The position numbers and the translations under genes were made by a program. Below, piece after piece: positions 25,396 through 34,600 of a stretch of DNA of 64,000 nt. The notes under the pieces are model-generated. The model made no database searches, was not told where the DNA came from, and worked only from the letters and a program-made list of their open reading frames with translations. Each line of letters starts with the position of its first letter. Positions within the stretch are counted from its first letter, which is position 1. Source of the stretch: Edwardsiella anguillarum (GTDB taxonomy: Bacteria > Pseudomonadota > Gammaproteobacteria > Enterobacterales > Enterobacteriaceae); NCBI RefSeq assembly GCF_008801815.1, contig NZ_VZOX01000005.1. One strand, 5' to 3'.

Positions 25396-28300
25396 TACGC
25401 TGAAGTGTCCGTCCGGCGCGTAGCTCGGCGTTGGCGATGCAGCCAGATCAGCTTATAGGCCGCCGGGATGATAAACAGCGACAGCAGCGGCGCAGTGATC
25501 ATCCCGCCGATCATCGGTGCGGCGATGCGGCTCATCACCTCCGAGCCGGCGCCCGTTCCCCACAGAATCGGCAGCAGACCGGCGATGATCACCGCCACGG
25601 TCATCGCCTTGGGGCGCACCCGCAGCACCGCGCCGTGATACAGCGCCTCATCCAGCGCGGCCGGGGTAAAGCGCTCAGCGTGGCTCAGCGCCGGATCCTG
25701 CTCGATGGCCTGGCGCAGGTACATCAGCATCACCACGCCAAACTCGGCGGCCACGCCGGCCAGGGCGATAAAGCCGGTGCCGGTGGCGACCGACAGATGG
25801 AACCCCTGCCAGTAGAGAAACCAGATGCCACCCACCAGGGCGAAGGGCAGACTCATCAGGATCAGCAGCGCCTCTTCTACTCGCCGGAAGGCCAGGTAGA
25901 GCAGCACGAAGATGATCACCAGCGTCATCGGCACCATCAGCATCAGCTTGCGGTTGGCATGCTCCAGCAGCTCGAACTGGCCGGAGAAGCTGACGCTGGT
26001 GCCCGGCGCCAGGGTGACCTCGCGCTGGATCGCCGTCTTCAGATCTTCGACCACCGACACCATATCGCGCCCGCGGGCATCGATATAGATCCAGCTGGCC
26101 GGGCGCGCATTCTCCGTCTTCAGCATCGATGGCCCAGAGACCACGCGCACCTCGGCCACATCGCCCAGGGTGATCTGTTGATTGAGCGGCGTCAGGATCG
26201 GCAGCCGGCGCAGCGCCTCGGGCGAATCCCGCCAGCTCTGGGGATAGCGCAGCGCAATCGGATAGCGCGCTACCCCTTCGACGGTCTCCCCCACCATCGC
26301 CCCGCCGATGGCCGATGAGACGAACAGCTGCACATCGGCGACCGTCATCCCGTAGCGGGCGGCCCGCTGGCGCTGGATCTGAATATCGAGGTAGCGCCCC
26401 CCCTCCAGGCGCTCCGCCAGCGCCGAAACCACCCCGGGTACCCCCTTAGCCACCGCCTCAATACGCTGGGCCGTGACGTCGATGTCGCCCAGCACGGTAC
26501 CCGACACCTTGATGCCGATCGGGCTCTTGATGCCGGTCGAGAGCATGTCGATACGGTTGCGGATCGGCGGAACCCACAGGTTAGCCAGCCCCGGCAGACG
26601 CACCGTGGCGTCGAGTTCGGCGATGATCTTGTCCATCGTCATTCCCGGACGCCACTGATCCTGCGGCTTCAGCTGAATGGTGGTCTCGATCATCTCCAGC
26701 GGCGCCGAGTCGGTCGCGCTCTCCGCCTTCCCGCTCTTACCAAAGACGCTGGCCACCTCCGGCACCTGCCTGATCAGTTTGTCCGTGGTCTGTAGCAGCT
26801 GCGCCGCCTGAGCCGGCGAAATCCCCGGCAGCGTCGAGGGCATGTACAGCAGATCGCCCTCGTTGATGTTCGGCAAAAACTCGCCGCCGAGGCGCTCCAA
26901 CGGCCAGATCACCGTCACTATCGACAGCGCCGCCGCCAGCAGGGTGAGCCGCGGCCAGCGCAGCACGGCGAGCAACAGCGGATGATAGATCCTGATCAGA
27001 AAACGATTCAGGGGATTGCGGCTCTCCGGCGGGATGTCGCCCCGGATCCAGAACCCCATCAGGATCGGAATGACGACGATCGCCAGCGCCGCCGCGCCGG
27101 CCATGGCATAGGTCTTGGTGAAGGCCAGCGGGCCGAACAGCCGCCCCTCCTGCCCTTCCAGAGTGAAGATCGGGATGAAGGAGAGCGTGATGATCAGCAG
27201 GCTGATAAACAGCGCCGGCCCCACCTCGACCGCGGCATCCGTGATCACCCGCCAGCGCGTCGCGTTGTCGATAGGGCTGTCGGGATGACGATGCGCCCAC
27301 TCCTCCAGGCGCTTATGGGCGTTCTCGATCATCACGATCGCCGCATCGACCATCGCCCCCACCGCAATGGCGATCCCCCCCAGCGACATGATATTGGCGT
27401 TCAGCCCCTGGTAGCGCATGATGATAAAGGCGATGCACAGCCCCAGCGGCAGGGAGACGATAGCCACCAGCGCCGAGCGCACATGCCACAGGAACAGGGC
27501 ACAGACCAGCGCCACCACGATAAACTCCTCGATAAGCTTGGCGCTAAGGTTGTCGATGGCCCGATCGATCAGCTGGCTGCGGTCATAGGTTGTCACCACC
27601 TCCACCCCCGGCGGCAGACTGCCCTGCAGCGCGGCCAGCTTCGCCTTCACCGCCGAGATCACCTGGCGCGCGTTCTCGCCCGAGCGCAGGATCACCACCC
27701 CGCCGGCCACCTCGCCCTCGCCGTTCAGCTCGGCGATCCCCCTGCGCATCTCCGGCCCGATCTGGACCCGCGCGACGTCCTGCAGATAGACCGGTACGCC
27801 ATCCTGGCCGCTCTTCAGAACGATGTGGTTAAAATCGTCGAGGGTGCGCAGATAGCCGCTGGCGCGCACCATATACTCCGCCTCGGCCAGCTCCAGCGAC
27901 GCGCCGCCCGCCTCCTGATTGGATGCCCCGACGGCCTGCTTCACCGCCGCCAGGCTGATGCCATACTGCGCCAGCTTCAGCGGATCGACCTGGATCTGAT
28001 ACTGCTTCACCACCCCGCCGACCGAGGCAACCTCGGCGACGTTGGGGATGGTCTTCAGCTCATACTTCAGGAACCAGTCCTGCAGCGAGCGCAGCTCGGC
28101 CAGGTCGTGTCGCCCGCTCTTATCCAGCAGCGCATACTCGAAGATCCAGCCGACCCCGGTGGCATCGGGGCCGATCTCCGCGCTGACGCCCGCCGGCAGC
28201 TTACCCTGCACCTGATTCAGGTACTCCAGTACCCGCGAGCGCGCCCAATAGAGGTCGGTGCCATCGGCGAAGATCACATAGACGTAGGAGGTGCCGAACT

Positions 28301-28559
28301 GGGAGAAGCCGCGCACCGTCTTGGCCCCCGGCACCGACAGCATGGTGGTGGTCAATGGATAGGTGACCTGATCCTCCACCAGCTGCGGGGCCTGCCCCGG
28401 GTAGCTGGTCTTGATGATCACCTGGACGTCGGAGAGGTCGGGCAGCGCATCCACCGGCGTGTTGGCGATGGTCCAGGCGCCCCAGATACCGAGGAACAGG
28501 ACGCCCATCATGACCAAGAAGCGGTTCGCCACCGCGCGTCGAATAATCCATTCAATCAT
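25395..28559 (-). CDS. cusA: Cu(I)/Ag(I) efflux RND pump CusA
   Basis: 1054 aa inner-membrane heavy-metal RND transporter, the proton-driven core of CusCBA. The three methionines of the E. coli copper site are kept in LYMPSTLPGI, PLEMIETTI and RIDMLSTGIK. The proton-relay helix AIAVGAMVDAAIVMIENAHKR carries the conserved Asp. Start MIEWIIRRAVANRF matches E. coli, and the first 25 codons of the longer frame are not similar. It overlaps the end of cusB by 8 bases. A 561-codon open frame on the opposite strand is a GC-codon shadow. Confidence 0.97.
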   Translation of the reverse strand: MIEWIIRRAVANRFLVMMGVLFLGIWGAWTIANTPVDALPDLSDVQVIIKTSYPGQAPQLVEDQVTYPLTTTMLSVPGAKTVRGFSQFGTSYVYVIFADGTDLYWARSRVLEYLNQVQGKLPAGVSAEIGPDATGVGWIFEYALLDKSGRHDLAELRSLQDWFLKYELKTIPNVAEVASVGGVVKQYQIQVDPLKLAQYGISLAAVKQAVGASNQEAGGASLELAEAEYMVRASGYLRTLDDFNHIVLKSGQDGVPVYLQDVARVQIGPEMRRGIAELNGEGEVAGGVVILRSGENARQVISAVKAKLAALQGSLPPGVEVVTTYDRSQLIDRAIDNLSAKLIEEFIVVALVCALFLWHVRSALVAIVSLPLGLCIAFIIMRYQGLNANIMSLGGIAIAVGAMVDAAIVMIENAHKRLEEWAHRHPDSPIDNATRWRVITDAAVEVGPALFISLLIITLSFIPIFTLEGQEGRLFGPLAFTKTYAMAGAAALAIVVIPILMGFWIRGDIPPESRNPLNRFLIRIYHPLLLAVLRWPRLTLLAAALSIVTVIWPLERLGGEFLPNINEGDLLYMPSTLPGISPAQAAQLLQTTDKLIRQVPEVASVFGKSGKAESATDSAPLEMIETTIQLKPQDQWRPGMTMDKIIAELDATVRLPGLANLWVPPIRNRIDMLSTGIKSPIGIKVSGTVLGDIDVTAQRIEAVAKGVPGVVSALAERLEGGRYLDIQIQRQRAARYGMTVADVQLFVSSAIGGAMVGETVEGVARYPIALRYPQSWRDSPEALRRLPILTPLNQQITLGDVAEVRVVSGPSMLKTENARPASWIYIDARGRDMVSVVEDLKTAIQREVTLAPGTSVSFSGQFELLEHANRKLMLMVPMTLVIIFVLLYLAFRRVEEALLILMSLPFALVGGIWFLYWQGFHLSVATGTGFIALAGVAAEFGVVMLMYLRQAIEQDPALSHAERFTPAALDEALYHGAVLRVRPKAMTVAVIIAGLLPILWGTGAGSEVMSRIAAPMIGGMITAPLLSLFIIPAAYKLIWLHRQRRATRRTDTSA

Positions 28560-29859
28560 GGCGCGCGTCTCCGTGTTCGGCGTGCGACGCGGAGGGAGCC
28601 GGTGCGCCAGGGGATGACGGCGCATCTCCCCCACCCGCCTGACGCATACGCGCCAGCGCGCCGCTGATACTGGCCTCCGAATCGATCAGGAACAGGCCGT
28701 TGACCACTACCGATTCCCCCTCCGTCAGCCCCGCGGCGATCCCCGCCTGCTGCTGCGCCTCCTGCGCCACCGCGACGCGCTTCGGCAGGAAGCGCCCGTC
28801 CTGCGTCACGGTGATCACATGCTGCTCGGCGCCGCTATCGACGATCGCCTGGGCGGGGATCAGCAGCAGCGGCCGGCTCTGCGTCTCAAGATGCAGCGTG
28901 GCGTTCATGCCGGGCTTCAGTCTGCCGTCGGGATTGGCCACCGCAAGGCGGATCTGCAGGGTGCGCGTCGCCGGATCGGCGCTGGGCAGCGTGCGCCAGT
29001 CGCGCACCGAGAAACGCTGCTGTGGATAGGCGGGCACCGTCAGCTCGAAGCGGCTATCCGCGTTCAGCTGCGCGGCCATCGCCTCCGGCAGCGCAGCGCT
29101 GACCCAGACTGGGTCGATACCCTGGATCTGCGCCACCGTCTTATCCTTGGAGAAGTTCATCCCGGCGCGCAGATCGAAGGCGGTAATCACCCCGTCGATC
29201 GGCGCGCGCAGGGTAAAGCGCGTCTGGATGCGCCGGGCGGTGCGCAGGCGCTGAATATCCTCCTCCGGCATCCCGCTCAGGCGCAGACGCTCCAGCACCC
29301 CTTGGCGCTGCGCCTCCTGGCCGCCCCCCGGCTGAGTCAGCAGCAGATATTCACTCTGCGCCTCGACCCAGGCCGGGATGGTGATATCGACCAGCGGGCT
29401 GCCGCGCGCGATCCGATCGCCGTTGGTCAACGGGTAGACCTTCTCGACAAACCCCTCCGCACGCGCCTGCACGATCGCGTATTGATACTCGTTAAAGCTG
29501 ATGGTGGCGGGCAGCGTAAGTGCGTCGCGCAGCGTCCCCCGTCGCACCTCGGCCGTCTTCAGCCCCAGATTCTGCCGCTGGGCGGGATCGATGCGTACGC
29601 CGCCATCCTGCCCCTCCGCGCCGCCCTCGTCGGCGTATTTCGGCACCAGATCCATGTCCATAAAGGGGGATTTCCCCGGCTGGTCGAATTTGACATCGGG
29701 TTTCATCGGGTCATACCAGAACAGCACGCGGCGTTCGGCCGGCGCCGTGGCGGCTGACGATGTCAGATTCAGATAAGGATACAGGGCGACGGTGATCGCC
29801 CCCCCCAGAATGAGGCCGCCGGCAAGCGCCGCGGCATACTTTATATTTAGAGCGGGCAT
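28552..29859 (-). CDS. cusB: Cu(I)/Ag(I) efflux periplasmic adaptor CusB
   Basis: 435 aa membrane-fusion protein linking CusA to CusC and receiving metal from CusF. An N-terminal anchor is followed by the copper-binding segment FWYDPMKP...KSPFMDMDLVPKYADE, whose three Met correspond to the E. coli ligands; then come barrel-sandwich, helical hairpin and beta-barrel domains (APIDGVITAFDLRAGM, LKPGMNATLHLET). The C-terminus is longer than in E. coli and has several His (SASHAEHGDARHD), possibly an extra metal-binding tail. ATG 29859 follows GGGGAT; in-frame ATGs 12 and 27 bases upstream are alternatives. Confidence 0.93.
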   Translation of the reverse strand: MPALNIKYAAALAGGLILGGAITVALYPYLNLTSSAATAPAERRVLFWYDPMKPDVKFDQPGKSPFMDMDLVPKYADEGGAEGQDGGVRIDPAQRQNLGLKTAEVRRGTLRDALTLPATISFNEYQYAIVQARAEGFVEKVYPLTNGDRIARGSPLVDITIPAWVEAQSEYLLLTQPGGGQEAQRQGVLERLRLSGMPEEDIQRLRTARRIQTRFTLRAPIDGVITAFDLRAGMNFSKDKTVAQIQGIDPVWVSAALPEAMAAQLNADSRFELTVPAYPQQRFSVRDWRTLPSADPATRTLQIRLAVANPDGRLKPGMNATLHLETQSRPLLLIPAQAIVDSGAEQHVITVTQDGRFLPKRVAVAQEAQQQAGIAAGLTEGESVVVNGLFLIDSEASISGALARMRQAGGGDAPSSPGAPAPSASHAEHGDARHD

Positions 29860-29956
29860 GACAATCCCCATTCGCGAGCCGGTCATTCACGACGGACGCA
29901 GAGTCGAACGGCCGGAGTCCCCTCGGGAACCTCCGGCATCAATAGCATCGCTGCGA

Positions 29957-30304
29957 TCAGATGGCATGGATGGCGGTTAACCGTGAGATCGCGCCCTGCT
30001 GAACAAACGAGAAGGAGACCCGATCGCCGGCCTTTACTCCCGCGACCTGGCTCGCCTCATCGAAGGTAAAGCGCATGGTCATCGCCGGCCAGTCCAATTC
30101 GGGGATCGCCGGGTGACTGATGGTGATCTTATTACTCTGCAAATCAATCGCCTTCACCTCGCCGCGGGTCGTTACCTGTGGCGTCTGCACCTGATCGGCC
30201 GCCGCCGGCTGAGCGTGTTGATGGCCATTCTCCGCCGCCAGCGCTGGGACGCTGCCCGCCATGATGAAAGCCGTACATAAAGCCACTTTGATCGCTGTTT
30301 TCAT
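29957..30304 (-). CDS. cusF: Periplasmic copper/silver chaperone CusF
   Basis: 115 aa with a signal peptide ending around VPALA. The small OB-fold copper domain keeps the His-Trp-Met-Met site: ITISHP, then DWPAMTMRF, matching E. coli His36, Trp44, Met47, Met49. It hands Cu(I) or Ag(I) to CusB. The N-terminal region of the mature protein (ENGHQHAQ) adds extra His. ATG 30304 is 8 bases after GGAG; a GTG three codons earlier overlaps that site. It lies between cusC and cusB as in cusCFBA. Confidence 0.95.
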   Translation of the reverse strand: MKTAIKVALCTAFIMAGSVPALAAENGHQHAQPAAADQVQTPQVTTRGEVKAIDLQSNKITISHPAIPELDWPAMTMRFTFDEASQVAGVKAGDRVSFSFVQQGAISRLTAIHAI

Positions 30305-30336
30305 ACAATTCACTCCATTGGATTAAGGGTCAGTTG

Positions 30337-31719
30337 TTATGCCTGCCAACCGCCGCCCAGGGCGGCAAAAAGCGCTATCTCATTCGCCTGCTGGGCATAG
30401 CGCAGATCGAGTAGCGTCTGCTGGGTGGTAAATAACGCGCGTTCGGCGTCCAAGACCTCGAGATAACTCAGCGCACCGTGGGCGTATAGGCCGCGGGCGC
30501 GCCCTAAGGTCGCCTGCAGCGCGTCGAGATAGCGCTGCTGCGCCGTTAATTGATCGGCGAGGCTCCGGCGCGTGGAGAGGGCATCGTCCACCTCCTTAAA
30601 CGCCGCCTGGATCCTATTTTCATAATTCACGATGGACTGCTGCTGGCGTAGTTCGGCGAGCTGCAGATTGGCGCGGTTACGCCCGCCGTTAAAGATCGGC
30701 AGGGTAACCTTGGGGACAAAGCTCCACATTCCACCGGCCGCGCTGAATAATCCGGCTAAATCGCTGCCGCTGGCGTTCAGTCCGCCGCTCAGCGAGATCG
30801 AGGGAAAGAATGCCGCCCGCGCCGCGCCGATATCGGCATCCGCCGCCCGCAGCTGATGCTCCGCCTCCATAATGTCGGGCCGCTGCAGCAGGATCGTCGA
30901 TGGCAGCGGCACCGGTAGCGCGACTGGACCGACCGGGCTTTCCAGCCCGCGCAGATCGCGGGGGGCTCCGCCATAGACGCCGACGAGCCGCTGGATAGCA
31001 TGGTTGGCCTGCGCCACCTCCCCCTCGCGCCGCGCCAGCGTCGCCTGGGTCGTATCGATCTGCCCGCGCGCCTGCTCCAGCGCCAGCAGGTTATTACTGC
31101 CGCTTTGCACCTGCCGTTCAATCAGGGTGTAGGATTGGCGGTAGCTCTGCAGCGTCTCTCGGGCGATACGTTGCTGGGCGTAGGCCAGCTGCTGGGTAAA
31201 ATAGGCCTGGGCGACATTGGAGACCAACAGGATATGCACCGCACGCTGTGCCTGCTGGCTGGCGAGAAAGTTCTGCCGTTCCCGCTCGCTCATCGACTGG
31301 AGCCGACCGAACAGATCCAGCTCGACCCCCAGCGCGCCGCCCAGCTGATACTCTCGGCTGCTGGCGCCGCCCTGGAGCGGAGCGCGATAGTTCGCCTGCG
31401 AGGAAACATCGAGCTGGGGATAGCGGTCGGCCTGCTGCAGTGCCAGCTGGGCGCGCGCCAGACGCACATTGAGCACCGCCTGCCGCAGGTCACGGTTGTT
31501 ACGCAGCGCCTCGTCGATCAGCTGTCTGGCCTGCGCATCGCGAAAAAACTGGCGCCAGCCCAGATCCCGGTCGTACGTCGCCGCCGTGGCGCCAGCCGCC
31601 GCCGCCGAGGAGAACTGCGCGCCTACCGGCAATGCCGGACGCTGATACTCTGGCGCCAGAGAGACGCATCCCGTCAGAGTCAATACCACGCTGACGCTTA
31701 ATTGCTTTAACTTAACCAT
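30337..31719 (-). CDS. cusC: Cu(I)/Ag(I) efflux outer-membrane channel CusC
   Basis: 460 aa TolC-family outer-membrane lipoprotein. The lipobox is LTGC (about residues 14-17). Two OEP repeats show characteristic stretches RDLRQAVLNVRLARAQL, QRPDIMEAEHQLRAADAD and LSYLEVLDAERALF, ending ALGGGWQA like E. coli CusC (ALGGGWQQ). The start is at MVKLKQLSVSVV; the frame reaches 50 codons upstream over the promoter and has no match. First gene of cusCFBA, 194 bases from the divergent cusR. Confidence 0.95.
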   Translation of the reverse strand: MVKLKQLSVSVVLTLTGCVSLAPEYQRPALPVGAQFSSAAAAGATAATYDRDLGWRQFFRDAQARQLIDEALRNNRDLRQAVLNVRLARAQLALQQADRYPQLDVSSQANYRAPLQGGASSREYQLGGALGVELDLFGRLQSMSERERQNFLASQQAQRAVHILLVSNVAQAYFTQQLAYAQQRIARETLQSYRQSYTLIERQVQSGSNNLLALEQARGQIDTTQATLARREGEVAQANHAIQRLVGVYGGAPRDLRGLESPVGPVALPVPLPSTILLQRPDIMEAEHQLRAADADIGAARAAFFPSISLSGGLNASGSDLAGLFSAAGGMWSFVPKVTLPIFNGGRNRANLQLAELRQQQSIVNYENRIQAAFKEVDDALSTRRSLADQLTAQQRYLDALQATLGRARGLYAHGALSYLEVLDAERALFTTQQTLLDLRYAQQANEIALFAALGGGWQA

Positions 31720-31820
31720 AACGCTGATAGCCCAAACATGCCGATGGGGGAGTGGCACCCATAAGGCCGCCAAAGGATAAGGCACCTTAACAAACCGATA
31801 CGGTTTGCCCGGTGACAGCC

Positions 31821-31840
31821 AAATGACAAAGCTGTCATTT
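31821..31840. promoter_or_regulatory. CusR box between cusC and cusR
   Basis: AAATGACA-AAGC-TGTCATTT is a perfect 8-base inverted repeat. It matches the E. coli CusR box AAAATGACAANNTTGTCATTTT and sits between the divergent cusCFBA and cusRS units. Confidence 0.9.
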
Positions 31841-31853
31841 TCCCGTTCATCGA

Positions 31854-31881
31854 TTGATCTCGCCCTCAACCCCTCTACAAT
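31854..31881 (+). promoter_or_regulatory. cusRS promoter
   Basis: TTGATC (31854-31859), 16 bases, TACAAT (31876-31881), just downstream of the CusR box and 32 bases before the cusR GTG. Confidence 0.55.
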
Positions 31882-31913
31882 GGCCGGGAGAGCATGAGAT
31901 AACGGAGCACAGG

Positions 31914-32597
31914 GTGAAAATACTGATCGTCGAGGATGAGGTAAAAACCGGGAAATACCTGTGTAAGGGACTGACAGAGGCAGGATTTGTCGTCGATCTC
32001 GCCGACAACGGTTTGACGGGATACCACCTGGCGATGACCGCCAGCTATGATCTGATCATCCTCGATATTCTGCTGCCCGACGTCAACGGCTGGGACATCG
32101 TGCGCATGCTACGCAACGCCAACCAGGGGCTGCCGATCCTGCTGCTGAGCGCGCTGGGCACCATCGAACAACGGGTAAAGGGGCTGGAGCTCGGCGCCGA
32201 CGACTACCTGGTCAAGCCCTTCGCCTTCGCCGAGCTCTTAGCGCGGGTGAAAACCCTGCTGCGCCGCGGCAGCACCCACATTCCCGAGAGCCAGCTGCAC
32301 GTGGCCGATCTCACCCTGGATCTTCTCTCCAGAAAGGTGACCCGCGGCGCTAAGCGCATCACGCTAACGGGCAAGGAGTTCACCCTGCTGACGTTCTTTA
32401 TCCGCCACCAGGGCGAGGTGCTGCCCCGCTCCCTGATCGCCTCGCAGGTTTGGGACATGAACTTCGACAGCGACACCAACGCCATCGACGTGGCCGTGAA
32501 GCGGCTGCGGGCGAAGATCGACCTTGACTTCGAGCCCAAGCTCATCCAGACGGTGCGCGGCGTCGGCTACCTGCTCGAGGCGCCGGATGTGGGCTAA
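31914..32597 (+). CDS. cusR: Copper response regulator CusR
   Basis: 227 aa OmpR-type regulator, same length as E. coli CusR. Receiver domain with phospho-acceptor Asp51 (IILDILLPDVNGWD) and Lys in LVKPFAFAEL; winged-helix DNA-binding domain from about 125 (VTRGAKRITLTGKEFTLL, VWDMNFDSDTNAIDVAVKRLR). It activates cusCFBA. The start is GTG, 6 bases after GGAG, giving MKILIVEDE; the frame is open 20 codons upstream without similarity. Overlaps cusS by 11 bases. Confidence 0.96.
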   Translation: MKILIVEDEVKTGKYLCKGLTEAGFVVDLADNGLTGYHLAMTASYDLIILDILLPDVNGWDIVRMLRNANQGLPILLLSALGTIEQRVKGLELGADDYLVKPFAFAELLARVKTLLRRGSTHIPESQLHVADLTLDLLSRKVTRGAKRITLTGKEFTLLTFFIRHQGEVLPRSLIASQVWDMNFDSDTNAIDVAVKRLRAKIDLDFEPKLIQTVRGVGYLLEAPDVG

Positions 32598-34065
32598 GCG
32601 CGTGCGGCGCCCCATCTCCCTGGCGGCCCGCCTGACCCTTACCATCTCGCTGGCGACCAGTCTCGCCTTTGTCGCGTTCACCTGGATCATGATCTACTCC
32701 GTCGAGCGCCATTTCGCCGAGCTGGACAACGGCACGCTCCAGCAGGTGCGCAGCAGCGTCCTGCGCGTCCTGCAAGAACCGCCCCGCCCCGGCATCCAGC
32801 GCCTCGATACGCTCAGCCGGGTGCTGGCCGGCTACCCGAACATCAGCGTCGCGCTGCGCGCCGGCGATCGGCACTTTCTCTATCGCTACCGCGCGGAGGC
32901 CGCCGCCGATCTCGACGCGGTCTGGCAGCTGCCGGAGCTGCAGCGCTATCTGCAAAGCGGTCAGGTCTTTCTCTGGCCAGACGGCCGCCACGCCGACGGC
33001 CCGCGCGAGGCGACGGATCGAAACGCCTACCGCCTCATCGCCAGCACGGTCTATCCGGCGGGCGATCCGCGCACCCCCTACACCCTGCTGATCGCCCTCT
33101 CCATCAATGTACACCTGCACTATCTTGAGCAGCTGAAGGCCAATCTGATGCTCTGCGCGGCCCTCATCAGCCTGCTGATCATTTTCATCGTGCTGCTCGC
33201 CATCTACAGCGGACACCGGCCGCTGCGCGATCTCAGCGGGAAGATCAAGGCCATCACCGCGGAGAATCTCGATACCCGCCTCGCCCCCGGCGCGGTGCCG
33301 ATCGAGCTGCAGCAGTTGGTGCTCTCCTTCAACCAGATGCTCGCCCGCATCGAAGACGTCTTCACTCGGCAGGCAAACTTTTCTGCCGACATCGCCCACG
33401 AGATGCGCACCCCGATCACCAACCTGATCACCCAGAGCGAAATCGTACTGAGTCAGCCCCGCACGCAGAACGAGCTGGAGGAGGTGATCTATTCGAACCT
33501 TGAAGAGTACCAGCGCATGGCGAAGATGGTGAACGACATGCTGTTTCTGGCGCAGGCGGACAGCCAGCGTCTTCGCCTCAGTCGCGTTCCCCTCGATCTG
33601 CGCCAGGAGACCCTCAAGGTGTTCGACTTCTTCGAGGCCTGGGCGGAGGAACGCCAAGTGACCCTGCGCGTTGACGGCGAGGGCCCCGCCGCCTGGGGCG
33701 ATCCGTCAATGCTGCGACGGGTCATCAGCAATCTGCTATCCAACGCCATTCGCCATACCCCGGCGGGCCACAGCGTGACCGTGCGACTCAGCGGGACGGC
33801 CGATGAAGTGCGACTCTGCGTCGCCAATCCCGGCACGCCCATCGCGTCGCGTCACCTGGCGCGCCTATTCGACCGCTTCTATCGCGTCGACCCCGCGCGC
33901 CAGCGTAACGGCGAAGGGAGCGGCATCGGCCTGGCCATCGTCAAATCGATCATCGGCGCGCATCAGGGCCAGATCTGGGTTAGCTCGGATCCCGATGCCA
34001 CCCGCTTTACCTTCTCCCTGCCTCGCGCCCCGGAAAGCGGGAACACCCCGGGCTGCAAAAAATAA
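32587..34065 (+). CDS. cusS: Copper/silver sensor histidine kinase CusS
   Basis: 492 aa inner-membrane kinase that senses periplasmic Cu(I)/Ag(I) and phosphorylates CusR. Two membrane helices flank a periplasmic domain (about 40-185); HAMP, HisKA with His271 (DIAHEMRTPITN) and HATPase with GEGSGIGLAIVKS follow. The interface metal ligands His42 (SVERHF) and His176 (NVHLHY) are in register with E. coli. However, the Met/His-rich loop of E. coli CusS (MMMPGHGHGHMEHS by memory) is replaced by a stretch with a single His (residues 130-142). ATG 32587 follows GAGG. Confidence 0.94.
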   Translation: MWAKRVRRPISLAARLTLTISLATSLAFVAFTWIMIYSVERHFAELDNGTLQQVRSSVLRVLQEPPRPGIQRLDTLSRVLAGYPNISVALRAGDRHFLYRYRAEAAADLDAVWQLPELQRYLQSGQVFLWPDGRHADGPREATDRNAYRLIASTVYPAGDPRTPYTLLIALSINVHLHYLEQLKANLMLCAALISLLIIFIVLLAIYSGHRPLRDLSGKIKAITAENLDTRLAPGAVPIELQQLVLSFNQMLARIEDVFTRQANFSADIAHEMRTPITNLITQSEIVLSQPRTQNELEEVIYSNLEEYQRMAKMVNDMLFLAQADSQRLRLSRVPLDLRQETLKVFDFFEAWAEERQVTLRVDGEGPAAWGDPSMLRRVISNLLSNAIRHTPAGHSVTVRLSGTADEVRLCVANPGTPIASRHLARLFDRFYRVDPARQRNGEGSGIGLAIVKSIIGAHQGQIWVSSDPDATRFTFSLPRAPESGNTPGCKK

Positions 34066-34101
34066 TAGATTAGTAATCAATACAATAAATCATTACGCGA
34101 T

Positions 34102-34146
34102 CGTCATTCTCCCGTCACGCGCGGCTGCGGATCCCCCCGGTATACT
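34102..34146 (+). promoter_or_regulatory. Candidate activated promoter of the silE-like gene
   Basis: A -10 TATACT at 34141-34146 lacks a good -35. Upstream lie two CGTCA half-sites 11 bases apart (34102-34106, 34113-34117), each resembling half of the CusR palindrome (TGTCATT). This suggests CusR-dependent activation. Inference only. Confidence 0.35.
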
Positions 34147-34289
34147 GGTACGCATCGGAGGAGAGACGCCCGCGTAACGGCGCTCCATCCCCCGCGCGCC
34201 GGGGCGTTTTCCGACGCAACATTCCCCCCGTTCGCGTGACCGACGCCGCCGGCGTTGCACGCAGAGATTACCGATATGGAGTCATACCG

Positions 34290-34562
34290 ATGAAAAGACT
34301 GATCTACACCGCCTTGCTCACCCTGGGCCTCAGCAGCGCAGCCCTGGCCGCCAGCGGGCAGGACAGCGCCCCACCGGCGGCGCCTCAGCGCCTCGCCTCA
34401 GCCCACGGCGCGACGGGACACGACAGCGCTCCTCTGGATAAGCATCAGCGGGCGATCATCGCCCACCGGGCCATGAACAACAGTAGCGCGGCCGCGCATC
34501 AGCAGATCATCCAGGGCCACCAAAGGATGCACGATGCCGAAACGCAGAGACGCGGCAAGTAG
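34290..34562 (+). CDS. SilE/PcoE-like periplasmic metal-binding protein
   Basis: 90 aa. A signal peptide (1-20, ending SAALA) leads to a small, flexible, His-rich mature chain. The segment LDKHQRAIIAHRAMNN...AHQQIIQGHQRMHDAE has the HQ/HxxM pattern of SilE and PcoE, which soak up Ag(I) or Cu in the periplasm; those proteins usually carry several such units, here about one and a half. It lies 224 bases after cusS on the same strand, the place silE takes after silRS on resistance plasmids. ATG 34290 is 8 bases after GGAG. Family membership is judged from motif and context. Confidence 0.75.
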   Translation: MKRLIYTALLTLGLSSAALAASGQDSAPPAAPQRLASAHGATGHDSAPLDKHQRAIIAHRAMNNSSAAAHQQIIQGHQRMHDAETQRRGK

Positions 34563-34600
34563 CGTCAGGGGGACTGGCGTCCGGCTCGCGGCGGGCGCCG

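Noticed and set aside
26982..28667. 561-codon open frame on the plus strand opposite cusA/cusB
   Set aside because: It mirrors the codon periodicity of cusA, has a Gln/Arg/His-rich composition typical of antisense frames in GC-rich genes, and matches no family.
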